Below, piece after piece: positions 52,469-60,171 of a stretch of DNA of 64,000 bases (position 1 is the stretch's first letter; the number at the start of each line of letters is the position of its first letter). The DNA is from Candidatus Krumholzibacteriia bacterium (GTDB lineage: Bacteria; Krumholzibacteriota; Krumholzibacteriia; Krumholzibacteriales; Krumholzibacteriaceae): the NCBI GenBank assembly GCA_023131975.1, contig JAGLYV010000029.1, forward strand, positions 1-64,000, written 5' to 3'. The position numbers and the translations under genes were made by a program. A model generated the notes under the pieces. The model saw nothing but the letters and a program-made list of their open reading frames with translations, made no database searches and was not told the origin of the DNA.

Positions 52469-53680
52469 ATGAAAAAAAACGAGAAGAAGCAGGGGCGTCG
52501 TGATTTTATCAAGATAGGCCTGGCAGGTATCGCGGGTGCCGCGGTCGCGCCATCATTGCTCAGTGCGGACGAGGAAAAGAAAAAGAACAAGAAAAAACTG
52601 GTCAACAGGACTCTCGGCAAAACCGGCCTGAAGTGTCCCATCGTGAGTATCGGCGCGCAGGCGAAGGACCCGGCTGTGTACAGGGCAGCCATGGATATGG
52701 GGCTCACTCATTTCGATACGGCCAACAGTTACGATAATGGAAACCACGAAGTAATGGTCGGTGAGGTGATCAAGGGAAGACCGAGAGATTCGTATATAAT
52801 CACGACCAAGGTCCACCTTCCGATGGATCAGAGAACGGGTCAGTTCATTCCGGGCGCGGCAACGACAGAGGCATTTATCAGCGCCTTCGAGACGAGCCTG
52901 GGAAGGCTTGGTATCGAGTACGTAGATATTCTCCACATGCATGCGTTATCGGCCGGAGCGGCAGTGACATACGAGCCGATCGTTCTTGCTCTCGAAAAGA
53001 TGAAGAAAGAGGGCAAGACCCGTTTCGTCGGAGTCTCGGTGCATACCAACGAACCGGAAGTGATCGACGCGGCGGTGGACAGCAAGTTTCACGATGTGGT
53101 CCTTACAGCTTACAACTTCAAGCAGCCCCATATGAAGGAAGTGAGGAAGTCGATCGCAAGAGCGGCGAAGGCGGGACTGGGAGTCGTCGCCATGAAGACC
53201 CAGGCTGGCGTATACTGGGACAGGGAGCGCCAGAAGAAGATCAATATGACAGCCGCTCTCAAGTGGGTCCTCAGGGATGAGAACGTGCACACGTCGATCC
53301 CCGGGTTTACCAGCATGGAACAACTCGAAGAAGATATGGCCGCTATGGAGAACCTGAACTTCTCCGATCAGGAGAAGAAGGATCTCGAACTCGGTATGCT
53401 CGATGGGATGCAGGGACTCTATTGCGCGCAGTGTCGCAGATGCGTGGATACCTGCAGGCACCACATAGAGATTCCAACGATGATGAGAAGTTTCATGTAT
53501 GCCTACGGTTACAGGAATCTCGCGAAGGCCAAGGATACGATCCGTCCGCTTCTCGCGGAAACTGGTAAATGCAGGGAATGCGGAAGCTGTACTGTAGACT
53601 GCGCTATGGGATTCGATGTAAAAGAGAAGATAGCGGATATCGCCAGGATCGAGAACGTGCCCGACGATTTCCTTGCCTAG
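52469..53680 (+). CDS. Tat-exported aldo/keto reductase with C-terminal [4Fe-4S] domain
   Basis: 403 residues. The N-terminus KQGRRDFIKIGLAGIAGAAVAPSLLSA is a twin-arginine signal. The AKR barrel follows with the catalytic set: Asp and Tyr in FDTANSYDNGNHEVMVG, Lys in IITTKVHL, His in ILHMHAL. The last 100 residues carry two Cys sets, CAQCRRCVDTC and CRECGSCTVDC, for Fe-S clusters, as in the Fe-S AKR family common in anaerobes. Tat export implies that cofactors are loaded before translocation. Substrate and electron partner are unknown. GGAGG lies 8 nt before the ATG. Confidence 0.92.
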   Translation: MKKNEKKQGRRDFIKIGLAGIAGAAVAPSLLSADEEKKKNKKKLVNRTLGKTGLKCPIVSIGAQAKDPAVYRAAMDMGLTHFDTANSYDNGNHEVMVGEVIKGRPRDSYIITTKVHLPMDQRTGQFIPGAATTEAFISAFETSLGRLGIEYVDILHMHALSAGAAVTYEPIVLALEKMKKEGKTRFVGVSVHTNEPEVIDAAVDSKFHDVVLTAYNFKQPHMKEVRKSIARAAKAGLGVVAMKTQAGVYWDRERQKKINMTAALKWVLRDENVHTSIPGFTSMEQLEEDMAAMENLNFSDQEKKDLELGMLDGMQGLYCAQCRRCVDTCRHHIEIPTMMRSFMYAYGYRNLAKAKDTIRPLLAETGKCRECGSCTVDCAMGFDVKEKIADIARIENVPDDFLA

Positions 53681-53735
53681 AAAAAACGGGTCAGGGGGAG
53701 AAATGAAAATGGGGGGGCAGGGCATGAGGAGAGAT

Positions 53736-53960
53736 ATGAAAGTGACGATCGAGTATTGTGTCCAGTGAGACTACCTGCCAAAGGCTTCCGGTCTGGAAGC
53801 TGAACTCAGAGAGGTCTTCGATAATATCGATGTGGAATTGATCGGTGGCAGGGGTGGTGTCTTCGATGTACATGTCGACGAAGAGCTGATCTACTCCAAG
53901 CATGAGACCGGCAGGTTCCCCGATGATGATGAGATAGCCGGGATCATCGAGAGTGTCTGA
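53736..53960 (+). CDS. SelW/Rdx-family selenoprotein with in-frame UGA (Sec11)
   Basis: A conventional reading stops after ten codons, but if TGA at 53766-53768 is read as selenocysteine, an uninterrupted frame of 74 codons ends at TGA 53958. The protein MKVTIEYCVQ-Sec-DYLPKASGLE... has the Rdx/SelW layout: beta strand with C-x-x-U, the Tyr two after Sec, ELIGGRGGVFDVHVDEELIYSK, and GRFPDDDEI near the end. GGAGAG sits 5 nt before the ATG. A SECIS-like hairpin follows the UGA. Rdx proteins are thioredoxin-fold redox proteins of unclear partners. It lies 55 nt after the Fe-S AKR gene and is probably co-transcribed with it. Confidence 0.88.
53769..53809 (+). promoter_or_regulatory. Bacterial SECIS-like stem-loop after the UGA codon
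   Basis: GCTTCC (53784-53789) and GGAAGC (53795-53800) form a perfect 6-bp stem around GGTCT, with a weaker lower stem CTG/CAG. The loop begins 21 nt after the UGA. As I recall it, the E. coli fdhF SECIS has the same GGUCU apical loop about 18 nt after its UGA, so position and loop both fit SelB recognition. Confidence 0.75.
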
Positions 53961-53994
53961 TTCGATTCGGCGAGGCCATTTATTCTGGCCCGGT

Positions 53995-54023
53995 TTGACA
54001 AAAATAGATTTCATGATTATATT
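53995..54023 (+). promoter_or_regulatory. Strong sigma70-like promoter
   Basis: TTGACA (53995-54000), exactly 17 nt, TATATT (54018-54023): 11 of 12 consensus positions. It points at the vWA protein gene and shows that this organism uses the general -35/-10 form, not the Bacteroidota -33/-7 form. Confidence 0.75.
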
Positions 54024-54233
54024 GTAAATAGACGCGGGCGTTGCCGGACAACAAATGCCCGGCAGCCTCAGAACTACTTTTCTTTCGCCACCCGAAGATG
54101 CCGCTCTCGGCAATCAGCTATTGTGAAACGACTTCCGATACCGCCCGGATTGATTGTGATTCGGGGTCGATGCGCCGGTCTATTCGAACCGCAAGATTTG
54201 CGGCACAAAAATGGATCGGACAGGGAACATTTC

Positions 54234-54258
54234 TGAGACTTTACCTGTCAAAGTCTCA
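54234..54258 (+). promoter_or_regulatory. Perfect 9-bp hairpin in the vWA leader
   Basis: TGAGACTTT, a 7-nt loop and AAAGTCTCA pair perfectly, ending 34 nt before the ATG and 22 nt before the AAGGAG. It has no U-tract, so a stabilising or regulatory role is more likely than termination. Confidence 0.45.
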
Positions 54259-54292
54259 GAGAAAGAAATTGTCCCTGACGAAAGGAGTCGTA

Positions 54293-56416
54293 ATGCGATG
54301 CAAGACTGAAGTAATCGCCACGGCAGCAAAACCCCACATCAATCCCACCATTCACATCGGAACTGTCATTCTGGTGGTAGCCGCTTTTCTTATGGTTGCT
54401 TCTTCGGTTTTTTCTCACCCCGCAGAAGGCGATGAGATAAGAACGGTGATGCGGGCCACGGGGAATATCTCCGGCACCGTCACCGACGCCAGTGACGGGA
54501 AGCCTTTGCCCTATGCCAATGTCGTCCTGGTCGGGACGAAGATGGGAGGGATGACTCTATTGGACGGGTCGTTCCTGATCACCAGAGTGCCGTATGGAAA
54601 ATATACGGTCAAAGTGATGATGATGGGATACAAGGTCGCCGATAAAACAAAGGTGAGAGTAAAAATCGGGAAGACGACAGAAGTCCATTTCAAGCTCACC
54701 GAGGAGATCGTCGGGCAGACGCAGGAGATACTGGTCGAGGCGGAAGTGAAGCGGATCGAAATCAGGGACAGTGACGTTTCTTATAAAGTGTCGAGCCATG
54801 AGATCGAGGAACTCCCGTGTAATGATATGGTCCAGGCTCTCGCCCTCAAGGGCGGGATCGTCAGGACAGGTGACGGTCTTCATGTGCGGGGTGGGCGCAT
54901 CAGCGGGTCCGTTAGTTATAAGAGGCATTGCCGACCTGTTCCAAACCGATATGTCAGGCCCGACAATACGGAGGAATACGCGCATATAGAGGAAAACCGT
55001 TTTATGGACGCGATGACCAGCCCCCAGTCGACTTTTTCGATCGACGTCGATGCCGCATCGTACGCCAACGTGAGAAGATTCATAAATCAGGAGATGTTTC
55101 CCTACAGGGACGCGGTCCGGATCGAGGAACTTATAAACTATTTTGATTACGACTACGAAAGCCCCGATGGAGACGTCCCCTTTTCGGTAGCTCTCGAGTA
55201 CGGCGATTGCCCGTGGAACGAGGACCACAAGCTTGTCCACATCGGTCTTCAGGGCAAGGAACTTACCGATGAAGAGCGCAGGCCGAGCAACCTGGTCTTT
55301 CTGATCGATGTCTCTGGTTCGATGGATTCGCCGAACAAGCTTCCGTTGTTGAGAAAAGCATTCAAGCTTCTCGCGGCTCAGCTTGACGCGGACGATCAGG
55401 TATCGATAGTAGTATACGCGGGTTCCGCGGGGCTGGTCCTTCCCCCTACAAGCGGAGGATGCACCAGGACTATCAGGGATGCCATCGACAGGCTTCAGGC
55501 CGGCGGCTCGACGGCCGGGGGCCAGGGGATCAAGCTCGCGTACAAGGTGGCGAAAGACAACTTCATCGAAGATGGCAACAACAGGGTCATACTCGCGACC
55601 GACGGCGATTTCAATGTCGGGATCTCCAACACGAGCGAACTGGTCCAGTATATCGAGGGCAAACGGGACGAGGGGATATTCCTCACCGTCCTTGGGTTCG
55701 GTATGGGTAATTACAAGGACAACAGGCTCGAACAGCTGGCCGATAAGGGAAACGGCAACCACGCCTATATCGACAACCTCATGGAGGCCAGAAAAGTCCT
55801 CGTCAATGAAGTGACATCGACTCTCTATACGATAGCCAGAGATGTGAAGATACAGGTCGAGTTCAATCCGGCGAAGGTAGAGTCCTACCGCCTCATCGGA
55901 TACGAGAACAGAAAACTCGCAACCGAGGATTTCAAAGATGACAAAAAAGACGCCGGTGAGATCGGCGCGGGGCACACTGTGACTGCCCTGTACGAGATCC
56001 TGCCCGCTTCGGGCACATCGGCAAAGAAAGATGAACTCCGCTACCAGGAGCGCAGGATCAGCGGTGACGGCAGGGTCAAGGATGAAGTCCTTCTGGTGAA
56101 GATCCGCTACAAGGAGCTTGATAGCGATTCCAGTATAGAGATAAGTAAAGTCCTTCGGGACAGGCCTTCCAGGTTCTCTCGTACATCTGATGCCTTCAGG
56201 TTCTCCGCCGCTGTCACCATGTACGGAATGATCCTGAGGAATTCCGAACACAGGGGCGAGGTAGATCTGGATGATGTGGCCAGGATCGCCAGAGGCGCGA
56301 AAGGAAAAGACCACTTCCAGTACAGGGCCGAATTCATTAGTATGGTCGAGAAGACCATGACCCTGATGGAACTCGGGGCTACTAACGAGGCTATGAACAG
56401 GCAGCAGGCAAGGTAG
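54293..56416 (+). CDS. Surface vWA (YfbK-like) protein with CarboxypepD_reg-like and TonB-plug-like N-terminus
   Basis: 707 residues; AAGGAG 6 nt upstream fixes the ATG. A signal-anchor or signal peptide (IGTVILVVAAFLMVASSVFS) is followed by a carboxypeptidase-regulatory-like domain (GNISGTVTDASDGKPLPYANVVLVGTK), then a fragment like a TonB-receptor plug (VSSHEIEELPCNDMVQALALKGGIVRTGDGLHVRGGR), then the vWA region with MIDAS VFLIDVSGSMDSPNK and later ILATDGDFNVG. The YfbK-type C-terminal domain ends near residue 700. Such proteins are common in FCB bacteria; partners are unknown. The plug-like part without a barrel suggests recombination with a receptor gene or a distinct docking domain. Confidence 0.88.
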   Translation: MRCKTEVIATAAKPHINPTIHIGTVILVVAAFLMVASSVFSHPAEGDEIRTVMRATGNISGTVTDASDGKPLPYANVVLVGTKMGGMTLLDGSFLITRVPYGKYTVKVMMMGYKVADKTKVRVKIGKTTEVHFKLTEEIVGQTQEILVEAEVKRIEIRDSDVSYKVSSHEIEELPCNDMVQALALKGGIVRTGDGLHVRGGRISGSVSYKRHCRPVPNRYVRPDNTEEYAHIEENRFMDAMTSPQSTFSIDVDAASYANVRRFINQEMFPYRDAVRIEELINYFDYDYESPDGDVPFSVALEYGDCPWNEDHKLVHIGLQGKELTDEERRPSNLVFLIDVSGSMDSPNKLPLLRKAFKLLAAQLDADDQVSIVVYAGSAGLVLPPTSGGCTRTIRDAIDRLQAGGSTAGGQGIKLAYKVAKDNFIEDGNNRVILATDGDFNVGISNTSELVQYIEGKRDEGIFLTVLGFGMGNYKDNRLEQLADKGNGNHAYIDNLMEARKVLVNEVTSTLYTIARDVKIQVEFNPAKVESYRLIGYENRKLATEDFKDDKKDAGEIGAGHTVTALYEILPASGTSAKKDELRYQERRISGDGRVKDEVLLVKIRYKELDSDSSIEISKVLRDRPSRFSRTSDAFRFSAAVTMYGMILRNSEHRGEVDLDDVARIARGAKGKDHFQYRAEFISMVEKTMTLMELGATNEAMNRQQAR

Positions 56417-56481
56417 GAAGCGCCTGACGATAGAGACGCGCGTATACGGGGTCATGGAGACAGTGTGAACGGGAAGTCTCC

Positions 56482-56967
56482 ATGGCTCCGTTTATTTATC
56501 AGATTCCGGAATGGACCGGGCAGGAAGGGTTGATCGAGATCCAGCAAAGGACCAGGATACTGTTTCTCTGTACCGGCAATTCATGCAGGTCGCAGATGGC
56601 CGAGGGTTGGGTCCGGCATCTGAAGGATGATGTCATCGAGGCACGTTCCGCGGGTATAGAAGTCCATGGACTCAATCAGCGGGCCGTCGCGGTGATGGCC
56701 GAGGCAGGCGTGGATATATCCGGGCACGAATCCACACATGTAAATGATCATCTTTCGATACGATTCGATTACGTGATAACGGTGTGTGGACATGCCGACG
56801 AAAATTGTCCCGCATTCCCCGGTGATACGAAAGTAGTTTATCGTGGGTTCGACGATCCGCCGAAACTGGCTGAAAACGAGACCGATGAGGAGAAGATACT
56901 CGGTCATTACCGCAGGGTGAGGGACGAGATACGCGAATATATCGAGACTCTTCCGGAATCTCTTTGA
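56482..56967 (+). CDS. arsC: Thioredoxin-coupled arsenate reductase ArsC
   Basis: 161 residues in the low-molecular-weight phosphatase fold. The P-loop is LFLCTGNSCRSQMAEGW (CX5R), and the redox pair C-x6-C in TVCGHADENCP matches Cys82/Cys89 of the S. aureus pI258 enzyme, so arsenate reduction through a Cys triad is predicted. About 22 residues precede the core; a TTG at 56530 would remove most of them. No arsenite pump or ArsR is adjacent, so detoxification may use genes elsewhere. The stop is 32 nt before the permease ATG. Confidence 0.9.
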   Translation: MAPFIYQIPEWTGQEGLIEIQQRTRILFLCTGNSCRSQMAEGWVRHLKDDVIEARSAGIEVHGLNQRAVAVMAEAGVDISGHESTHVNDHLSIRFDYVITVCGHADENCPAFPGDTKVVYRGFDDPPKLAENETDEEKILGHYRRVRDEIREYIETLPESL

Positions 56968-56999
56968 CAACTGCACCGAAAGTGTGGAAAATCGTCCGC

Positions 57000-58067
57000 A
57001 TGGAAGCAACAGACAACAGATCGAGGACCGCGCAGATACTTCTCACCTTCGCGTCGTTCGTGGTGGTCGTGGCGGGAATAAAAGCCGCTGCCGCCATCGT
57101 CGTACCCTTTCTGCTTGCCCTCTTCATATCTATAGTATGCTCTTCGCCTCTTTTCTGGCTCAAGGGCAGGGGGCTGTCGACCTGGCTGGCCATTCTGATC
57201 GTGATACTCGGAATAATTCTGGCTGGCTATATAATCGCTGCCCTTCTCGGTTCGTCGATAGACGATTTCTCGAAAAACCTGCCAGCATACTCTACGAAGC
57301 TCAACGAGCAGTATGTAGGAATGATCTCCTGGCTGGAGTCGCGCGGCATTGACATGTCGAGATTCGAGCTGGTGGAGGTGATGGATCCCGACAAGGCGAT
57401 GCAACTGGTCGCGATGCTTTTCAACGGACTCGGAGATGTGCTGGCGAACGGCCTGCTGATCCTCCTCACAGTCATATTCATCCTTATGGAAGCTTCCGGT
57501 TTTCCGGGTAAGCTTAAGGCGATCTTCCGCGACCCGGACAGGTCGCTGGCACAGATAGGCAGGATGACAGAGAACGTTAAACATTATCTGGCGATCAAGA
57601 CCCTGATAAGCCTCGTGACGGGGCTTCTTGTGGCTGTTTTTCTTTTCATCATGCGGATAGACTATCCCCTTCTCTGGGGACTGCTTGCGTTTCTTCTGAA
57701 CTATGTCCCAAACATCGGTTCGATAATCGCGGCACTTCCAGCCATACTTCAGGCGCTGATCCAGTTCGGTCCGGGAAGGGCCCTCGGAGTGGCGGCCGGG
57801 TATGTAGTGATAAATATGTTGATCGGAAATTTCATCGAACCCCGATTTATGGGGAAAGGTCTGGGTCTGTCCACTCTGGTAGTTTTTCTTTCCCTTATCT
57901 TCTGGGGGTGGGTCCTCGGGCCGGTGGGTATGTTGCTTTCCGTCGTGCTGACTGTTACGGTGAAGATCGGTCTGGAAAGCCGTGAGGATACACGGTGGAT
58001 GGCGATCCTGCTCGGATCGGGAGTGCCGGGCAAGACGGAAACAGCCCGGGAGGAGCCCGGCCGGTGA
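57000..58067 (+). CDS. AI-2E family transporter (PerM/TqsA-like)
   Basis: 355 residues with about seven to eight membrane helices: an N-terminal pair, a soluble segment of about 80 residues (SSIDDFSKNLPAYSTKLNEQYVGMISWLESRG), and a C-terminal bundle with the family motifs LLWGLLAFLLNYVPNIGSIIAALPAIL and FIEPRFMGKGLGLSTLVVFLSLIFWGWVLGPVGMLLS. Members export autoinducer-2 or small ions, and several are Na+/H+ antiporters; the role here is not defined. ATG at 57000 is preferred over TTG 56964, which would overlap arsC. Confidence 0.9.
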   Translation: MEATDNRSRTAQILLTFASFVVVVAGIKAAAAIVVPFLLALFISIVCSSPLFWLKGRGLSTWLAILIVILGIILAGYIIAALLGSSIDDFSKNLPAYSTKLNEQYVGMISWLESRGIDMSRFELVEVMDPDKAMQLVAMLFNGLGDVLANGLLILLTVIFILMEASGFPGKLKAIFRDPDRSLAQIGRMTENVKHYLAIKTLISLVTGLLVAVFLFIMRIDYPLLWGLLAFLLNYVPNIGSIIAALPAILQALIQFGPGRALGVAAGYVVINMLIGNFIEPRFMGKGLGLSTLVVFLSLIFWGWVLGPVGMLLSVVLTVTVKIGLESREDTRWMAILLGSGVPGKTETAREEPGR

Positions 58068-58083
58068 TGTGAAAGGCCCGTCT

Positions 58084-58109
58084 GTCCAGCCGGACCTGAG
58101 GTTTTTTTT
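58084..58109 (+). terminator. T-rich terminator between convergent genes
   Basis: A short GTCC/GGAC stem with an AGCC loop, extended imperfectly, is followed by CTGAGG and eight T (58102-58109). It lies 35 nt after the permease stop. Confidence 0.5.
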
Positions 58110-58137
58110 GTGTTGATCGCGGGCCGTTCCTGACGGG

Positions 58138-59160
58138 TCAGCCCTGTTCCCTCAGAATAGCCCTTGCTCTGCCTACCACCGCTTTTGTCGCGGGGAATTC
58201 CCCGCATTCATCGAGTCCCTCTTCGAGAAGGTTCAGGCCGTTTGGAATGGAATCGAGAAAATGTTTCTTCCCCATCTTTGTTCCCAGCCTGACGAACGCG
58301 GCAAGAGCCTGCATATTTCTCTGGATGCCGGCGTGGAGAAAATCGTCATAGTACATTTCGAATCCGGGAGACACCTCAACGCCCGCTTCGTCGAGTCTGT
58401 AATAAAGTTCCATCAGCAGTGTCCTTCTCGTGCCGGGGAGTATCGGATGGTAGGGGTCTTTGAGAAAGGAGACAGTATCGTAGAGCCCCGGTCCCTTGTG
58501 AGCGCTCTGAAAATCGATCAGCCTGAACCTGCCGTCCTTGAGGACGATGTTCCTGCTCTGAAAATCGCGGTGCATGAAGACAGGTGGAAGAGAGGCCAGC
58601 CGATCGGCCAGCAGTTCGCATTCTTCCCTCCATCCGGGTGGAGGTGTCATATCACAGTATCCGTTGATGAATTCCACGGCAAAATATTCTGTCTCTCCGA
58701 GGAGTACGTCGCGGTCGAACGTGGCGATCCGTGGATGACCAGATTCCTGCATCGCGGACGTGACACTTGTCTGAAGTTCGAACAGGATGTCTATACCTTC
58801 TCTGTAGAACGACAATTCCTCGTCCGGACCAGCTTTTTCGAGCATCGATTCGAGGCTGTCAGGACCCAGGTCTTCCATCAGCAGGATTCCCTTGCGGTTG
58901 TCGGAGATATAGAATTCCGGTACGCCGATATTGTTTTCCCGAAGGAAGTTTCCTACCTCCAGGTAGTTTTCAAATTCTTCTCCTCCCCCCGGTTGGAAGA
59001 GCGCGACGATCGACCGTTCCCCGTCCTCCAGTCTGGCGAAAAATCTCAGGGAACCACCAGTCAGCAGCGTCACCTGGGATTTCATGGGGAAGGCCCCCCC
59101 GGGGAAGGTATCCGTAAGTTCGATTGCCGATTCTATCAACGGGATGAGATTGGGATCCAA
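58138..59160 (-). CDS. amgK: AmgK-type MurNAc/GlcNAc anomeric kinase
   Basis: 340 residues, aminoglycoside-phosphotransferase fold. Brenner motif FMHRDFQSRNIVL (catalytic Asp) and LIDFQSAHKGPGLYDTVSFLKDP (metal-binding Asp) match AmgK. Its neighbour is a MurU-like nucleotidyltransferase, the known partner: AmgK makes MurNAc 1-phosphate from free MurNAc and ATP, and MurU converts it to UDP-MurNAc. The start is a TTG with AAGGAG 6 nt upstream. It immediately follows the murU gene on this strand, so the three genes amgK, murU and namZ form a recycling operon. Confidence 0.88.
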   Translation of the reverse strand: MDPNLIPLIESAIELTDTFPGGAFPMKSQVTLLTGGSLRFFARLEDGERSIVALFQPGGGEEFENYLEVGNFLRENNIGVPEFYISDNRKGILLMEDLGPDSLESMLEKAGPDEELSFYREGIDILFELQTSVTSAMQESGHPRIATFDRDVLLGETEYFAVEFINGYCDMTPPPGWREECELLADRLASLPPVFMHRDFQSRNIVLKDGRFRLIDFQSAHKGPGLYDTVSFLKDPYHPILPGTRRTLLMELYYRLDEAGVEVSPGFEMYYDDFLHAGIQRNMQALAAFVRLGTKMGKKHFLDSIPNGLNLLEEGLDECGEFPATKAVVGRARAILREQG

Positions 59161-59161
59161 A

Positions 59162-60145
59162 CTATTCTCCTTCGATCATTCCATCCGGGTATATTATCGA
59201 TCTAATGCATTCCGTTCCAGAATCCACGACAGTATCATCCAATATCACGCAGTCTTCAAGCACGGTGTTGCTTTTGACGACAGAATTTTTCCCGATAGAC
59301 AGGAATCCCTTCCATCGCGTATCAGGAGCTATGTCTGTGCCTTTTCCCGCGAACAGTGACATAGAGGCTGCCGGGATCGAAGGTGTGAATCTTTCTCCAC
59401 CCACAAGTATGCGCCTGTGCAGATCCAGCAGCAGGGATGGCGTGCCGGCTTCCGCCCAGGCGACAGGGGTTCTATCCTGCAGGATGGCTGCTCCTTCGCT
59501 TGCCCTGAAGCCGATGACCGAACCGGGATCTGCGGATGCCATTTCAAGGAGAATCTCGATGAGTCCAGCCTTTTCACCACGGGGGAAATAGTTGAATGCC
59601 CCGGGAGAGATGATGGCCAGGCCGGTATAACCTGCGCGCGCAGTTCCTTTCGCGTCATCCCGCGGATCGCCTCCTATCGAGACAAGGTGCCCATCAGGAT
59701 CTGTGACGACCTGCGGGGGAGGGTGTATGACATTTGTCCCCGCGTCCAGGAGGATCATGGTGAACAGGGCTCCCGAATCAATATGTGCCTCTATCGCGGG
59801 GCCGTAGCTGATATCTGTGAGTATGTCTCCATTATGCAGCAGGACCAGGTCGGTCTCACGGCACGAGTCAGCCATATTTCCGATTCCACCCCCCGTATCG
59901 AGCAGGATCTTTTCCCTGTGGAAGGTGACCGGCAGGTCTTCGTGTTCGGCATACGACTCTATCTTTTCAGGAAGATGATGGATATTGGAATGAATATGGC
60001 CGGCTCCTTCTCTCACCAGCTTATCCGCGATCAGACCGAAGAGAGGGCGCCCCAGCACGGGAACGAGCGGCTTCGGTAGAAAGGAGGACAATTTACCCAT
60101 CCTCGTGCCCAGCCCTGCCGCCAGTATCATTCCCGTCATCTTCAT
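59162..60145 (-). CDS. murU: MurNAc-1-phosphate uridylyltransferase MurU
   Basis: 327 residues. The nucleotidyltransferase core is MTGMILAAGLGTRMGKLSSFLPKPLVPVLG, with the MurU-like ILLDTGGGIGNMADSC and HNGDILTDI (metal Asp). The C-terminus extends beyond the minimal enzyme with beta-helix-like repeats (GKNSVVKSNTVLEDCVILDDTVVDSG), as in longer MurU or MpgU-type proteins. It uses UTP to make UDP-MurNAc, feeding peptidoglycan synthesis without MurA/MurB. GGGGAG lies 6 nt before the ATG. Confidence in the substrate rests mainly on the AmgK and NamZ neighbours. Confidence 0.87.
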   Translation of the reverse strand: MKMTGMILAAGLGTRMGKLSSFLPKPLVPVLGRPLFGLIADKLVREGAGHIHSNIHHLPEKIESYAEHEDLPVTFHREKILLDTGGGIGNMADSCRETDLVLLHNGDILTDISYGPAIEAHIDSGALFTMILLDAGTNVIHPPPQVVTDPDGHLVSIGGDPRDDAKGTARAGYTGLAIISPGAFNYFPRGEKAGLIEILLEMASADPGSVIGFRASEGAAILQDRTPVAWAEAGTPSLLLDLHRRILVGGERFTPSIPAASMSLFAGKGTDIAPDTRWKGFLSIGKNSVVKSNTVLEDCVILDDTVVDSGTECIRSIIYPDGMIEGE

Positions 60146-60171
60146 TCAATGCTCCCCGGTCCGTGGCCGGT

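Larger units (their letters stand above)
53961..54292 (+). other. Long leader region of the vWA surface protein
   Basis: This 332-nt gap has no supported gene. The downstream frame is open back to 54041, but only the ATG at 54293 has a proper ribosome site and signal peptide. It contains the strong promoter at 53995-54023 and a perfect 9-bp hairpin (54234-54258), implying a transcript leader of about 260 nt. Confidence 0.5.

Noticed and set aside
53691-54113. 140-codon minus-strand frame over the selenoprotein region
   Set aside because: It is the complement of the SelW coding strand; the plus strand has a ribosome site, family motifs and a SECIS-like element.
54557-56455. 632-codon open frame antisense to the vWA protein gene
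   Set aside because: No motif, no ribosome site, and complete overlap with a well-supported gene.
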